Below, piece by piece: positions 25,164 through 33,945 of a stretch of DNA of 49,299 nt. Position 1 is the first letter of the stretch; each line of letters begins with the position of its first letter. The translations under genes and the position numbers were made by a program. The stretch is from positions 1 through 49,299 of the forward strand of contig REAZ01000033.1 of the NCBI GenBank assembly GCA_004294445.1, in the 5' to 3' direction. The DNA is from Cytophagales bacterium. GTDB taxonomy: Bacteria > Bacteroidota > Bacteroidia > Cytophagales > Thermoflexibacteraceae. A model generated the notes under the pieces. It saw only the letters and a program-made list of their open reading frames with translations, did no database searches and had not been told where the DNA came from.

Positions 25164-25199
25164 TTAGTTATGAGTTTTGAGTAATTAGTTATGAGTTTT
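25164..25199. repeat. two direct copies of TTAGTTATGAGTTTT
   Basis: The 15-base sequence occurs at 25164-25178 and again at 25185-25199. The second copy overlaps the 3' end of the HNH gene (its stop is at 25185-25187). Related sequence is in the hairpin at 15181-15240 and at 44292-44311. Confidence 0.6.
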
Positions 25200-25955
25200 T
25201 TCTAATTCGTTTTTAAATCGCTTTTTGAGAAGGAAAACTACCATTTCGCAAAATTCAGGATATTTACCTTCTTTTTTGGTTTGGTATTTTTCTATCAGTT
25301 CTTGCGCTTTTCTCGGACTCCAAGTTTCCTTTTTACTTGCTTTTGATAATTCATCTGTTACCCCTTTCCAAATCCTATATCTTTTCTTGATGATGTCAAT
25401 TTCATTCAGGTTTAAACTTGCCTCTTTATGATGACAAAAAACCTTATCATTTTCTTTTTTACATTCATCACATTTTATCTTATTGCAGTCAAATTCTACT
25501 TGAAAATCGGCAGATTTAATTAGCATTTTCCCTTCTTCATAAGTTTTCTGACTTCTTACTTCTACATAGCTTATTTTCAAATTGAAATCTTTGCTTGCAG
25601 GGCTTTTGAAACTATCGTTAAAATCATCTCCTCCTTTGCAAGTATCGCAATGATGTTTTGCTTTGTCATTATGTTTTTGATTTCCTTCACAAGCACCAAG
25701 TAAGTTATGATAATCTAATACAAGTTCTTGATTTTGGTTTTGCGTTTTAAAATGCTCCACTTTCATCGTATCATATTCTATCTTTTTCATACAGTAGCAA
25801 CAAAGATAGCCTTGTTCTTCTAACAAGGATTTTTTTATAATTGCTTTTACGTCAGCAGGTAAGTTTTCAAAATTAAGTGCTAACTTATTCTTTTTCTGCT
25901 CATTTCTGTAGTTGGTAAGTGCAGTAGGTTCACTTTGCTTTTCAATTTTCCTCAT
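25185..25955 (-). CDS. HNH endonuclease, PtuB-like (TIGR02646 type)
   Basis: A 256-residue nuclease of the type that partners the PtuA ATPase in Septu systems and in retron Ec78. The HNH core reads LCCYC (51-55), VEHFKTQ (66-72) and LDYHNLLGAC (80-89), followed by HHCDTCKGG (101-109). A stretch from about 110 to 180 adds further cysteines and histidines (Cys157, CDEC 162-165, CHH 174-176), which could bind a second zinc. Its ATG overlaps the ATPase stop by 4 bases (ATGA), so the two are translationally coupled. The target is presumably DNA; that is from the family. Confidence 0.85.
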   Translation of the reverse strand: MRKIEKQSEPTALTNYRNEQKKNKLALNFENLPADVKAIIKKSLLEEQGYLCCYCMKKIEYDTMKVEHFKTQNQNQELVLDYHNLLGACEGNQKHNDKAKHHCDTCKGGDDFNDSFKSPASKDFNLKISYVEVRSQKTYEEGKMLIKSADFQVEFDCNKIKCDECKKENDKVFCHHKEASLNLNEIDIIKKRYRIWKGVTDELSKASKKETWSPRKAQELIEKYQTKKEGKYPEFCEMVVFLLKKRFKNELEKTHN

Positions 25956-28342
25956 TCTGCTAAATCTTTGATAAGTTCCAACCTTGTTTTTGCTTCCACC
26001 ATTACACCATCATCTTCTCCAAGAATTTGAGAGAGTTCGGTTAAACGTTTTTCTGCCTCTATTACATTATCATCATCAAGCAAACTGAAAAGTTTATAAA
26101 TTTGATGTTCTATTTCCTGCGGTCTTTCTTTCAAATTGTATAAATCGTATAAAGTACGAGCAATATGCCACCCGTAAAAATAAGGAACTGCGCTTACTTG
26201 TGGCGTTTGGGAGTCGATATAAAATACTTTTGCATTCTCTTGTTTTAAATTATTGACCAAAACAGGCGAGTGCGTAGTAATGATAAACTGCGTATTGGGG
26301 AATTTTTCTCGCAAAACCTGCATGATGCGAGCCTGCCACTGTGGGTGCAAATACGTATCTATTTCATCTATAAAAACAATCGCATTTTCCTCATTCAGAG
26401 GCTTTTGCCCTATGGAAGTTTGGGCGAGGCGTTGCAAGAAATAACCTACCCAACCTATGATGGATTGAAAACCCTGACTAAGCAAGGAAAGTGGGATTTC
26501 GCTTTCCCTTTCTGCCAAACTTACCCAAACCTCATCACTGCTTCGAGGTTCTAAAAAACGAACTTCCTGCCCTGTAATGGCTGAAAAAATCTCAAAAATA
26601 AGCCTAATGATTTCTCTTTCTTTGGTTTGCAAGCTAAAATTGTTTGCCTCTTTTTCTTTATTGCTTGCCTTTATCGACAAATCTATCAACCATTTTTCAA
26701 AAGATTTCAAACGATTATCACCTTGATTGGTGATAAGTGGCAGAATATCAGCAACATGAGGCACAAGCAATTCGTTTTGATTTCTTGTACTTTTGTCTGT
26801 TCCACGAACTTGGGAAAAACCTATCACTAAGGTTTTCAAATGATTACCAGTTACTATTGGAAAATCTGATAAAAGATTAATTCTCACATCACCTAAATCA
26901 TGTCTAATCAATTGCATTTTGCTTTCATAACTTACACCATTGATACTGTAAGTCAAGGAAATATTACCTTCATTTTTGCCAATAGCAAGCAAATTTTCTC
27001 CTACTGTTTCATCAAAACCACCATGTTCTACACCTATCAGCGCAAGGGCGGCGGCACGCAAAAGTGTGGTTTTTCCTGTACCGTTCAAGCCAAGCAAGCA
27101 AGTAACTTCACTGCCAAAATCCAAACGAGTAGGCTCTTGGAAACAAGCAATGTTCTCTACTTCAAGGGATTGCAAAATGACTTTAGATTTGTTGCTTGTA
27201 ATGTGGTTATAAATCTGCTGACTTAAGTTTTCCAAATCTCTGTAAAAGATGTTGCTATTGGGGTAGTTTTTCTTGGTAAACTCCTGAAACTCGTGCAGTT
27301 TTGGAAATGCCTTTTTGATATTAATTCGACTATCTTCGAGCCAACAAGTATAAGTCTGTAATCTCAGTTCTTCGGTAGCTACTTTCAAAAGATTTTGCGC
27401 CAAATCTTCCTCATCATGTATATCGGCAACATTGATAATAAAAAATACATCTGATTTTTGATTTTTCAGTTCTTCAGCAGAGTGAATAGTAGTAAATTGT
27501 ATTTCTTCATATCTATTTTTCAGAAAATCTAAGTCTTCTTTTTCTCTTTCCAAATTGCTGTAATTGAACAAAATAGTAGCGGAATTATTGAGAATTGGTT
27601 TTTTAATTTCTATTTTTTCTCTTTGTGCTTGTAAATAATTTTTTAGACTTATCAATAATGCCTCTGAAGCTCCATATATTCTAAAATTTTCATCTTTAAA
27701 ACGAAAATCAAAATTTTGCTCATTAATAAACTCTAACGGTTCTATCCAAGCATTATTTAATACAAAACGCTGATAGTCACGTTCTGCTAATATATTGTTG
27801 TGGAAAATAACATTTTTATTCCAAGAAAATATTACTTCCTGTTTGAGTGTGCTTATAATTTCATTGTTGTCATAAAAAAGATTTTTGCTTGCTTTAATTG
27901 TGTTGGAAGAGCCATGCGATGTTTTGCTATTACTTATTATTTCTCCATTTTCTATAAAAAAATTATTTTTTAAATCCATTTCACATTTATAATTTGTAAC
28001 AAATACTTTGTCTCGTCTAAAAAATATAGTATCCTTTATCTCCAAATTAGTTAATGTTATATCAATACATATATTATGTGGACTTGCATAAAAAATAATG
28101 TTACTTATTATTACAAAAGAAGATTTGATAGTAATTTTCCCTTGAAAAATCGTATTATCGCTACCAATAATTGATAATTTTTTTACCTCATTTATCTTGC
28201 ATTTATCATTATACACTCCATCATCAATCAAAATAGTTTTCCCATTCAATTCTTTTTCTAAAAAAATTGCTTCGCTAAGTGTCTTATATTTTCTCTTTTC
28301 CCCTACCCTGATGATATTTTCTTCGTCTGTTGTGCTTTCCAT
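25952..28342 (-). CDS. PtuA-like ATPase with N-terminal beta-helix and a second alpha/beta domain
   Basis: The 796-residue protein has three parts. Residues ~10-235 look like a right-handed beta-helix: YKTLSEAIFLEKELNGKTIL, DDGVY, then strand-turn repeats rich in N, I and F (KNNFFIENGE, KNLFYDNNEI, KNVIFHNNIL). Residues ~250-385 form an alpha/beta domain (ATILFNYSN, then DVFFIINVAD) of uncertain family, possibly TIR- or receiver-like. Residues ~388-796 are an ABC-class ATPase: Walker A GLNGTGKTT (418-426), signature LSLLSQGFQ (618-626), Walker B AIVFIDE (654-660), H-loop TTHSP, and a PtuA-type helical end. The first ~400 codons are AT-rich. It pairs with the HNH gene downstream. Confidence 0.8.
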   Translation of the reverse strand: MESTTDEENIIRVGEKRKYKTLSEAIFLEKELNGKTILIDDGVYNDKCKINEVKKLSIIGSDNTIFQGKITIKSSFVIISNIIFYASPHNICIDITLTNLEIKDTIFFRRDKVFVTNYKCEMDLKNNFFIENGEIISNSKTSHGSSNTIKASKNLFYDNNEIISTLKQEVIFSWNKNVIFHNNILAERDYQRFVLNNAWIEPLEFINEQNFDFRFKDENFRIYGASEALLISLKNYLQAQREKIEIKKPILNNSATILFNYSNLEREKEDLDFLKNRYEEIQFTTIHSAEELKNQKSDVFFIINVADIHDEEDLAQNLLKVATEELRLQTYTCWLEDSRINIKKAFPKLHEFQEFTKKNYPNSNIFYRDLENLSQQIYNHITSNKSKVILQSLEVENIACFQEPTRLDFGSEVTCLLGLNGTGKTTLLRAAALALIGVEHGGFDETVGENLLAIGKNEGNISLTYSINGVSYESKMQLIRHDLGDVRINLLSDFPIVTGNHLKTLVIGFSQVRGTDKSTRNQNELLVPHVADILPLITNQGDNRLKSFEKWLIDLSIKASNKEKEANNFSLQTKEREIIRLIFEIFSAITGQEVRFLEPRSSDEVWVSLAERESEIPLSLLSQGFQSIIGWVGYFLQRLAQTSIGQKPLNEENAIVFIDEIDTYLHPQWQARIMQVLREKFPNTQFIITTHSPVLVNNLKQENAKVFYIDSQTPQVSAVPYFYGWHIARTLYDLYNLKERPQEIEHQIYKLFSLLDDDNVIEAEKRLTELSQILGEDDGVMVEAKTRLELIKDLAE

Positions 28343-28435
28343 TGTTTGCGGTATATTTATTTAGCAAAGTTAATCGAAGTTTTCAAAAAAAGAAACCTAT
28401 CCTTAAATTCAAGGCTGTAGAATAGTCTGCTGCGG

Positions 28436-29434
28436 TTATTTGTACTGATAAGGGAGGGCTATGCCAAAAGTTGTTTTGTCTTTTTGAGAAGTAACGAGCC
28501 ATATTCTTCCTTTTAGTTTTTCTACTGCTCGTTTTGCAGTATAGAGTTTAAGCCCCGTAAGTTCTGCTTTTTCGCTTGGGCGATAGAACATATTAAATAT
28601 TTTTTCGCTTACCTCTAAGGGAATCTGATAGCCTTTGTGCGTAATGAATACCTCAAAGTGTTGCTCGTATGCAAGGATTTTGACATGGATAATTTCGTGG
28701 TTAAGTCGCTCATTTACAGGGGTAATAATAGTGTAAGCAGCATTTTCCAATAGGTTATAGAGTAGGATTTCTAAAATATCTTTGTCTGTCTGAAAATCAA
28801 AATCTTCAGCTATTTCTAATGAAAATCTCACGCCTACAAATAATTCTTTTTTGTAGGCATGATTTGCTATAATCTCATTGATTATTTCTTGGATTTTGAG
28901 CGATTCGGGAACCACCTCTTGTTTTTTTAATTTATTGATGATGATTAGGCGGGCAAGAATGTGGTCAAGTCGGAGTGCTGTTGTCTGTAGCATATCAAAA
29001 TAGCGAAGTGCGTTTGCTTCTGCTATCTCCATTTTGGCTAAGTTGCAAAGCCCAAGCAGTGTAGCTAAGGGTCCTCTGATGTCGTGTGCCGCTCTATAGA
29101 CAAAGCTGTCTAATTCTTCATTGATAGCGAGCAAGTCAATATTTGCTTGCTTGAGTTCGGCGGTGCGCGCTTCTACTATTTTTTCCAAATTTTCTTTGGC
29201 TAATTCCAATTCCTCATTGATTGTGTGTAGTTTCGCTTGAAGTTTATCACCTACTTTGGTATGGATTTTCACCTCTTCCAGCAAGCTTTCGTACCGAGCA
29301 GTAAGCAGCCGATAAGCACCTTTCATCGCCTCTACAGATGTACTTTCGCTACTTAGCAGGTGTTTTGCATCTGCAAGAATTTTGTCTTCTGTTTGAAAAA
29401 GCTGATACTTTATGATGTCTTTTTCTTCGGGCAT
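28436..29434 (-). CDS. soluble sensor histidine kinase with degenerate ATP boxes
   Basis: A 332-residue protein with no membrane segment. Residues ~1-110 are helical/coiled coil (LEEVKIHTKVGDKLQ, NEELELAKENLEKIVEAR). The HisKA domain has His117 in AAHDIRGPLATL; the ATPase part has the N-box LLYNLLENA (224-232). The G1 box, normally DNGxGI, reads HKGYQI (266-271), and G2 GLGL reads GLKL (294-297). So residues that hold the adenine and phosphates are changed. It may be a weak or inactive kinase that works as a phosphotransfer or binding partner. No response regulator is nearby. Confidence 0.8.
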   Translation of the reverse strand: MPEEKDIIKYQLFQTEDKILADAKHLLSSESTSVEAMKGAYRLLTARYESLLEEVKIHTKVGDKLQAKLHTINEELELAKENLEKIVEARTAELKQANIDLLAINEELDSFVYRAAHDIRGPLATLLGLCNLAKMEIAEANALRYFDMLQTTALRLDHILARLIIINKLKKQEVVPESLKIQEIINEIIANHAYKKELFVGVRFSLEIAEDFDFQTDKDILEILLYNLLENAAYTIITPVNERLNHEIIHVKILAYEQHFEVFITHKGYQIPLEVSEKIFNMFYRPSEKAELTGLKLYTAKRAVEKLKGRIWLVTSQKDKTTFGIALPYQYK

Positions 29435-29659
29435 ACTATTGAGTAGATACGAAAATTAAGTAATATTTTGGCAGACAAATATAAGTTAAATTTTTATTCA
29501 AATTAAATTTTGAATAAAGTTATGCAAGTAGTATTGTTATTTTCTTTTATCTAAAATTTTTAAACTTCAAAAATACTTATTAGTTTTATCTTGAGTTTTC
29601 CTCAAGAAAATATCTCTTAGGAAAATATTACTATTAAATTTATACAAAAAATTAATAAT

Positions 29660-30670
29660 ATGTTTAAGAATATTTTGATTGCCTGCCTTCTGCTTATGAG
29701 TAGTGTTGCTTTTGCCCAAGATACGAGCAAAGGAGGGAAATACAAAGGCAGCTACAAGGCAGGAAAGAAGGAAGGTAGAGGCTCTTTTTTTTGGGACGAT
29801 GGCTCAAAATACACTGGGGAGTGGCATGACGACATGATGGAGGGCTACGGCGTACTCTCGCTGCTTGATGGCACAAAGTACGAGGGTTATTGGCGAAATG
29901 GAAAAAGAGATGGCTTTGGCACTTACAAATGGGCAAACGGAGATACCTACCAAGGGCAGTTCAAAGATAATAAGCGGGCAGGTGATGGCATTCTCAAAAT
30001 GAAAGACGGAAGTGAGTATTCGGGGCAGTGGGCAAACAATATGGCAAATGGGAAAGGTACATTTATATGGAGCAATAAAACCAAATACATAGGAGATTGG
30101 AAAGACGACAAGCGACATGGGCAAGGCGTAACTATCTCTGTATCAGGAAAAATAGAACAAGGAACTTATGCCAACGATGTTTATGTTCCCTGCAAATGCC
30201 GCCCCGAAGAACTGCTAAGTGTGGCACAAGCCTTCGAGCAATCGGATGCCGTTTTTGTGGGCAAAGTCGTAAACTTTGCAGGCGATATGGCAGGCATAAA
30301 AATTATGCAGTATTGGAAAGGGAACCTTATGGCAGAAATTTCGTCTGTCATAAAAGTGGCTTATAACTCCTGCGATTGGATATTTTTTGAGGGAGAAACC
30401 TATCTTTTCTATGCCAAAATATACGTTGGCGGGGTATATGCTACCAATCTCTGTACCCGAACTGCAAAAGTTAAGGATGCAGCAGCCGATATTGCTTTCT
30501 TAGAACAAAATATACCTTGTATCAATAAGGAAAATACTACTCCAATTACAGAATCCAATGTATCGGGCTACGTATGTGGCTGTGATGGTATTTCGTACCG
30601 CAGCCCAAACGAAGCACGCAAAAATGGCGTACAATCTTGGAAATTAGGACTTTGCGGAAATAAAAAATAG
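29660..30670 (+). CDS. secreted MORN-repeat protein with NTR-like and Kazal-like domains
   Basis: The 336-residue protein has a signal peptide (IACLLLMSSVAFAQ). Residues ~27-170 contain about six MORN repeats (YTGEWHDDMMEGYG, YEGYWRNGKRDGFG, YQGQF, YSGQW, YIGDWKDDKRHGQG). Residues ~178-285 look like an NTR/TIMP-type domain: CKCRPEE, SDAVFVGKVV, a WKG segment, NSCDWIFFEGETYLFYA and LCTRT with Cys178, Cys180, Cys238, Cys265. The end (304-332) has CGCDGISYRSPNEARKNGV and a last Cys332, like a Kazal-type inhibitor. NTR and Kazal domains both inhibit proteases in other settings; the role here is unknown. Confidence 0.85.
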   Translation: MFKNILIACLLLMSSVAFAQDTSKGGKYKGSYKAGKKEGRGSFFWDDGSKYTGEWHDDMMEGYGVLSLLDGTKYEGYWRNGKRDGFGTYKWANGDTYQGQFKDNKRAGDGILKMKDGSEYSGQWANNMANGKGTFIWSNKTKYIGDWKDDKRHGQGVTISVSGKIEQGTYANDVYVPCKCRPEELLSVAQAFEQSDAVFVGKVVNFAGDMAGIKIMQYWKGNLMAEISSVIKVAYNSCDWIFFEGETYLFYAKIYVGGVYATNLCTRTAKVKDAAADIAFLEQNIPCINKENTTPITESNVSGYVCGCDGISYRSPNEARKNGVQSWKLGLCGNKK

Positions 30671-30676
30671 AAACGA

Positions 30677-32395
30677 CTATTTAACGGCAGTTTTTTTATA
30701 AAATACAAACCCATTTTTTTCATATAATCTTTCCCATTCTGTTTGGTTGGGCTTAATGAGGTCTAATAGTTCTGACTCGCTTGTATTTTTGGTGAGTACG
30801 TAAAAATCTCTATCCAATTTGCTGTAAAACAGGTGATTTTGCCAGCGAATATCACCGTCAAACATAGGTTTTGTGTTTGGCTGAGTTCGTGCATAAAAAT
30901 ATTGTGCATAACTTTTGTAGCCAATCGTCATTACGTAGCAGTCCTTATTTTGTAGCCCTTCCAAAAATTCTATTGCTGCTCGCTGGGTATAGCGTTCAAC
31001 TTTGCCAACATAAAAAATAAGTACAAGAGCAAGCATGACGGCAGTGCCACCAAAAAGCAAAACAAAACCCTTCATTATTTCCTCTTTCCTGAAAAAATAA
31101 ACACCCACAGTTACTATAGCAATAAAGTAAAGCCCAATCAGACTTTCCCAGCCCGTCCATGCTACCTCTGCACCAAAATTTGCTTGTGCAAATTTATCGT
31201 TTTCGAGCAAAGACTGTATTATTGATGGATACTGCCCTAAAAAAGGAACAATTGAAACAATAAGAAATAATAAACCACCAATAGCAAACAAAGTATAGCT
31301 TATCCACTTCTTATATGCAATTTCTTTCCTCGCTATTTGGTACAAAGTCAGGGCTGAAAAATAAGTAAGCGGGTAATAACAAAGTGAAGAATAATGTACT
31401 ATTTTGGTCTTTACAAAGGTAAACAAAAGTAATACTACCCAAAAAAGAATAAGCATAAAAATTTTAAAAATAGCCTGATAATCAGCACTTTGCTGCTGTT
31501 TGCGAAAAGCATTTAGTGCGAAAACCGAAGCGGGGAAGCAACCTACCAACAGAACAACAAAATGATAACCCAAAAAACCCTCATGCCCTGCATCGTGCGT
31601 AGAGAGCATTGCGTACTGCCGAAGAGTGAAATCTATGATAAACTCTTTGCCATGCAAGGCAAATTCTATTCCGTACCAAAGCAAAGTAACGACTAAAGTA
31701 CCTATCGAAAATAAAAGATATTCATTAAAAAAGAAGCCTAACCTGATAGGCTTTATGAGTAAAAACGGCTTCACCAAGCCCACTACCCAATACACCCCGA
31801 TGCACAGTGAAATAATTAGAAAAGCTACGGGACCTTTTGTGAGAATACCCATACCTATAAAAAAGGAAGCTAAAAAAAGATAATACCATTTACTATTGCT
31901 CAGACTGACTTTTTTTGCAGACCAGAGCAAATAGAATAAAAAGAAATAGTATAATCCTAAGAATATGAATAAATTAAAAAAGGGATCTATGATGCCCGAT
32001 TTGAAATAAAAATGAGGCAAAATAGAACCAAAATAACTTCCTGCCCAAAAAATGCCAAAAGAGGTATCGTATAGCTTTTTGCCAATATTAAAAAGTGCGA
32101 TGAGGACAATGATTCCACAAATAGCGTTAGGGATACGTGCCGCAAACTCACCAATACCAAAAACGTTCATAGCAATCGCTTGCAACCAAATAAAAAAAGG
32201 AGGTTTCTCATTAAAAGGGAGATAATCCATCGTCATGCGGAGGTAATCGCCAGTAATGACCATCTCTCTTGCGCACTCCGCAAAGTTAATCTCGTCCCAG
32301 TCAAAAAGATGCAAATTGCCAATGAAAGGAATAAAAAAAAGCATACTCACTAAGGCAATAGCAAACTGATATTTATATTTTTCTACTAAGTCCAC
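30677..32395 (-). CDS. glycosyltransferase family 39-type (ArnT-like) membrane protein
   Basis: A 572-residue inner-membrane GT-C enzyme with about 12 hydrophobic helices. The first periplasmic loop has the acidic pair DWDE (32-35) and ends in PFNEKPPFFIWLQ, as in ArnT/PMT families, where the aspartates bind metal and sugar donor. The C-terminal ~100 residues form a soluble domain. Members add a sugar from a polyprenyl-phosphate carrier to lipid A, proteins or glycolipids; the acceptor here cannot be told. It faces the MORN gene with only 6 bases between the two stops. Confidence 0.88.
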   Translation of the reverse strand: MDLVEKYKYQFAIALVSMLFFIPFIGNLHLFDWDEINFAECAREMVITGDYLRMTMDYLPFNEKPPFFIWLQAIAMNVFGIGEFAARIPNAICGIIVLIALFNIGKKLYDTSFGIFWAGSYFGSILPHFYFKSGIIDPFFNLFIFLGLYYFFLFYLLWSAKKVSLSNSKWYYLFLASFFIGMGILTKGPVAFLIISLCIGVYWVVGLVKPFLLIKPIRLGFFFNEYLLFSIGTLVVTLLWYGIEFALHGKEFIIDFTLRQYAMLSTHDAGHEGFLGYHFVVLLVGCFPASVFALNAFRKQQQSADYQAIFKIFMLILFWVVLLLFTFVKTKIVHYSSLCYYPLTYFSALTLYQIARKEIAYKKWISYTLFAIGGLLFLIVSIVPFLGQYPSIIQSLLENDKFAQANFGAEVAWTGWESLIGLYFIAIVTVGVYFFRKEEIMKGFVLLFGGTAVMLALVLIFYVGKVERYTQRAAIEFLEGLQNKDCYVMTIGYKSYAQYFYARTQPNTKPMFDGDIRWQNHLFYSKLDRDFYVLTKNTSESELLDLIKPNQTEWERLYEKNGFVFYKKTAVK

Positions 32396-32471
32396 TTTTA
32401 TATTAAGTTTTATTTTATCTAACTTTACAAAAATAGTGTATTAAGGTCAAACAAACAATATTGCTTTTTAA

Positions 32472-32479
32472 TAGTTTTG
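32472..32479 (+). promoter_or_regulatory. probable -7 element of the TolC-family gene
   Basis: TAGTTTTG, the same octamer as in the tRNA-Leu promoter, lies 26 bases before the ATG at 32506. No strong TTG at -33. Confidence 0.45.
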
Positions 32480-32505
32480 AATAGAAATTAGTAACATAAA
32501 TATCA

Positions 32506-33924
32506 ATGAAAAAATTAGTTCTAAGAATCGTTTTGCTTGCTTTTTTTAGCATATCTCATTTTACGGCTCAGAGTCAGGAGAAAGTGAAGCAAAATAGCAC
32601 TTATTATTTACAAGCATTTTATGACCAATTATTTTTAGGGCATCCAATTATTAAGCAAGCCAACTTATTATCAGACTTTGGCAAACAGGAAATTCGCTTG
32701 GCTCGCGGCAATTTTGACCCCAAACTATACTCCAATTATGATGAAAAAAGATTTAAGGAAGTCCGATACTACCAAACATGGGAATCTGAGTTAAAAATTC
32801 CCACTTACTTAGGCATAGATTTCAAAGTAGGTTATGAGCGAAATAGCGGTGAGTTTCTTGACCCCGAACGCACCGTACCCGCTACAGGGCTTGCTTATGC
32901 AGGAATTATCGTTCCTGTAGGGCAGGGCTTGCTTTTTGACGGGCGGCGAGCAGCCTTGCAAGAGGCTCAGTATGCCCGCAGTATGCTCGAAGCGGAGCGA
33001 ATAAAAGTAATAAACAAGGCAATTCTCCAAGCAACCAAAGATTATTGGAGTTGGTATTTGGCACATCATCAGCTACTTATTAATCAAAAAGGATTTGATT
33101 TGGCGAAAGTACGCTATGAAGGCATTGTGGAAAGAATAGCACAAGGCGATGCGGCTGCCATAGATTCTATAGAGGCAAAAATTACAGTACAGCAGCGAGA
33201 AATTTCCCTACAAGAGTCAAAAGTAATCCTAAACAATGCAAAACTCATTCTTTCAAACCATCTTTGGGATGCCGATAGCAACCCTATTTTGCTATTGCCC
33301 GAAGTCATTCCTACCCAAAATCTAAACGAGTTGGGAGGCATAGCTACGCTGGACGAACTGCTCGCATTTGCCAAAGAGAATCACCCCGAATTGCTCAAAT
33401 ACGACTTCAAAACGAAACAGTTAGAAGTGAGCAGAAAACTATCTATAGAGATGATGAAACCCGTAATTAACCTAAATTACAACTTATTAGGGCAATCACC
33501 ACTATTCGAAGATAGTAATAAGGGAGCGTTTTTTAAGAATAATTATAAGTACGGTGTTGCCTTTTATTTCCCTCTTTTGCTCAGGAAGGAGCGCGCCAAG
33601 TTTCAGCAGACAAATATCAAGCTACAGCAAAATATTTTGGAACGCACCCAAGTAAGCAGAGAAATACTCAACGACGTAAATACGCTGTACAATGACTTGA
33701 AAAATATTGAAAACTTGCTCAAGCTACAAGAAAATATGGTAAATAATTACCAAATATTGTTGAATGGCGAACAAGAAAAGTTTTTCAACGGAGAAAGTTC
33801 CCTTTTTTTGGTCAATAGCAGGGAGAGTTCTTTGCTAAGTTCGGAGTTGAAACTCATAGAATTGCAGTTCAAGTATGCCAAAACAAAAGCAGAGTTGCTT
33901 TGGGCAGCAGGGCGAAGTATATAG
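32506..33924 (+). CDS. TolC-family outer-membrane protein
   Basis: The 472-residue protein has a signal peptide (LVLRIVLLAFFSISHFTAQS) and the two half-repeats of OEP/TolC proteins. Residues ~30-250 and 270-470 each have long periplasmic helices (e.g. QEAQYARSMLEAERIKV, then EILNDVNTLYNDLKNIENLLK) and short strands (FYFPLLLRKERAKF). TolC forms a trimeric outer-membrane channel for efflux or type I secretion. No membrane-fusion or inner-membrane pump gene is adjacent; its pump partner is unknown. Confidence 0.88.
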   Translation: MKKLVLRIVLLAFFSISHFTAQSQEKVKQNSTYYLQAFYDQLFLGHPIIKQANLLSDFGKQEIRLARGNFDPKLYSNYDEKRFKEVRYYQTWESELKIPTYLGIDFKVGYERNSGEFLDPERTVPATGLAYAGIIVPVGQGLLFDGRRAALQEAQYARSMLEAERIKVINKAILQATKDYWSWYLAHHQLLINQKGFDLAKVRYEGIVERIAQGDAAAIDSIEAKITVQQREISLQESKVILNNAKLILSNHLWDADSNPILLLPEVIPTQNLNELGGIATLDELLAFAKENHPELLKYDFKTKQLEVSRKLSIEMMKPVINLNYNLLGQSPLFEDSNKGAFFKNNYKYGVAFYFPLLLRKERAKFQQTNIKLQQNILERTQVSREILNDVNTLYNDLKNIENLLKLQENMVNNYQILLNGEQEKFFNGESSLFLVNSRESSLLSSELKLIELQFKYAKTKAELLWAAGRSI

Positions 33925-33945
33925 AAAGCGACAGAAAAGCCTATT

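Noticed and set aside
25185..28342. Retron Ec78-type system
   Set aside because: The ATPase/HNH pair fits, but no reverse transcriptase or msr/msd-like RNA region lies on either side; fabG and a histidine kinase are the neighbours.
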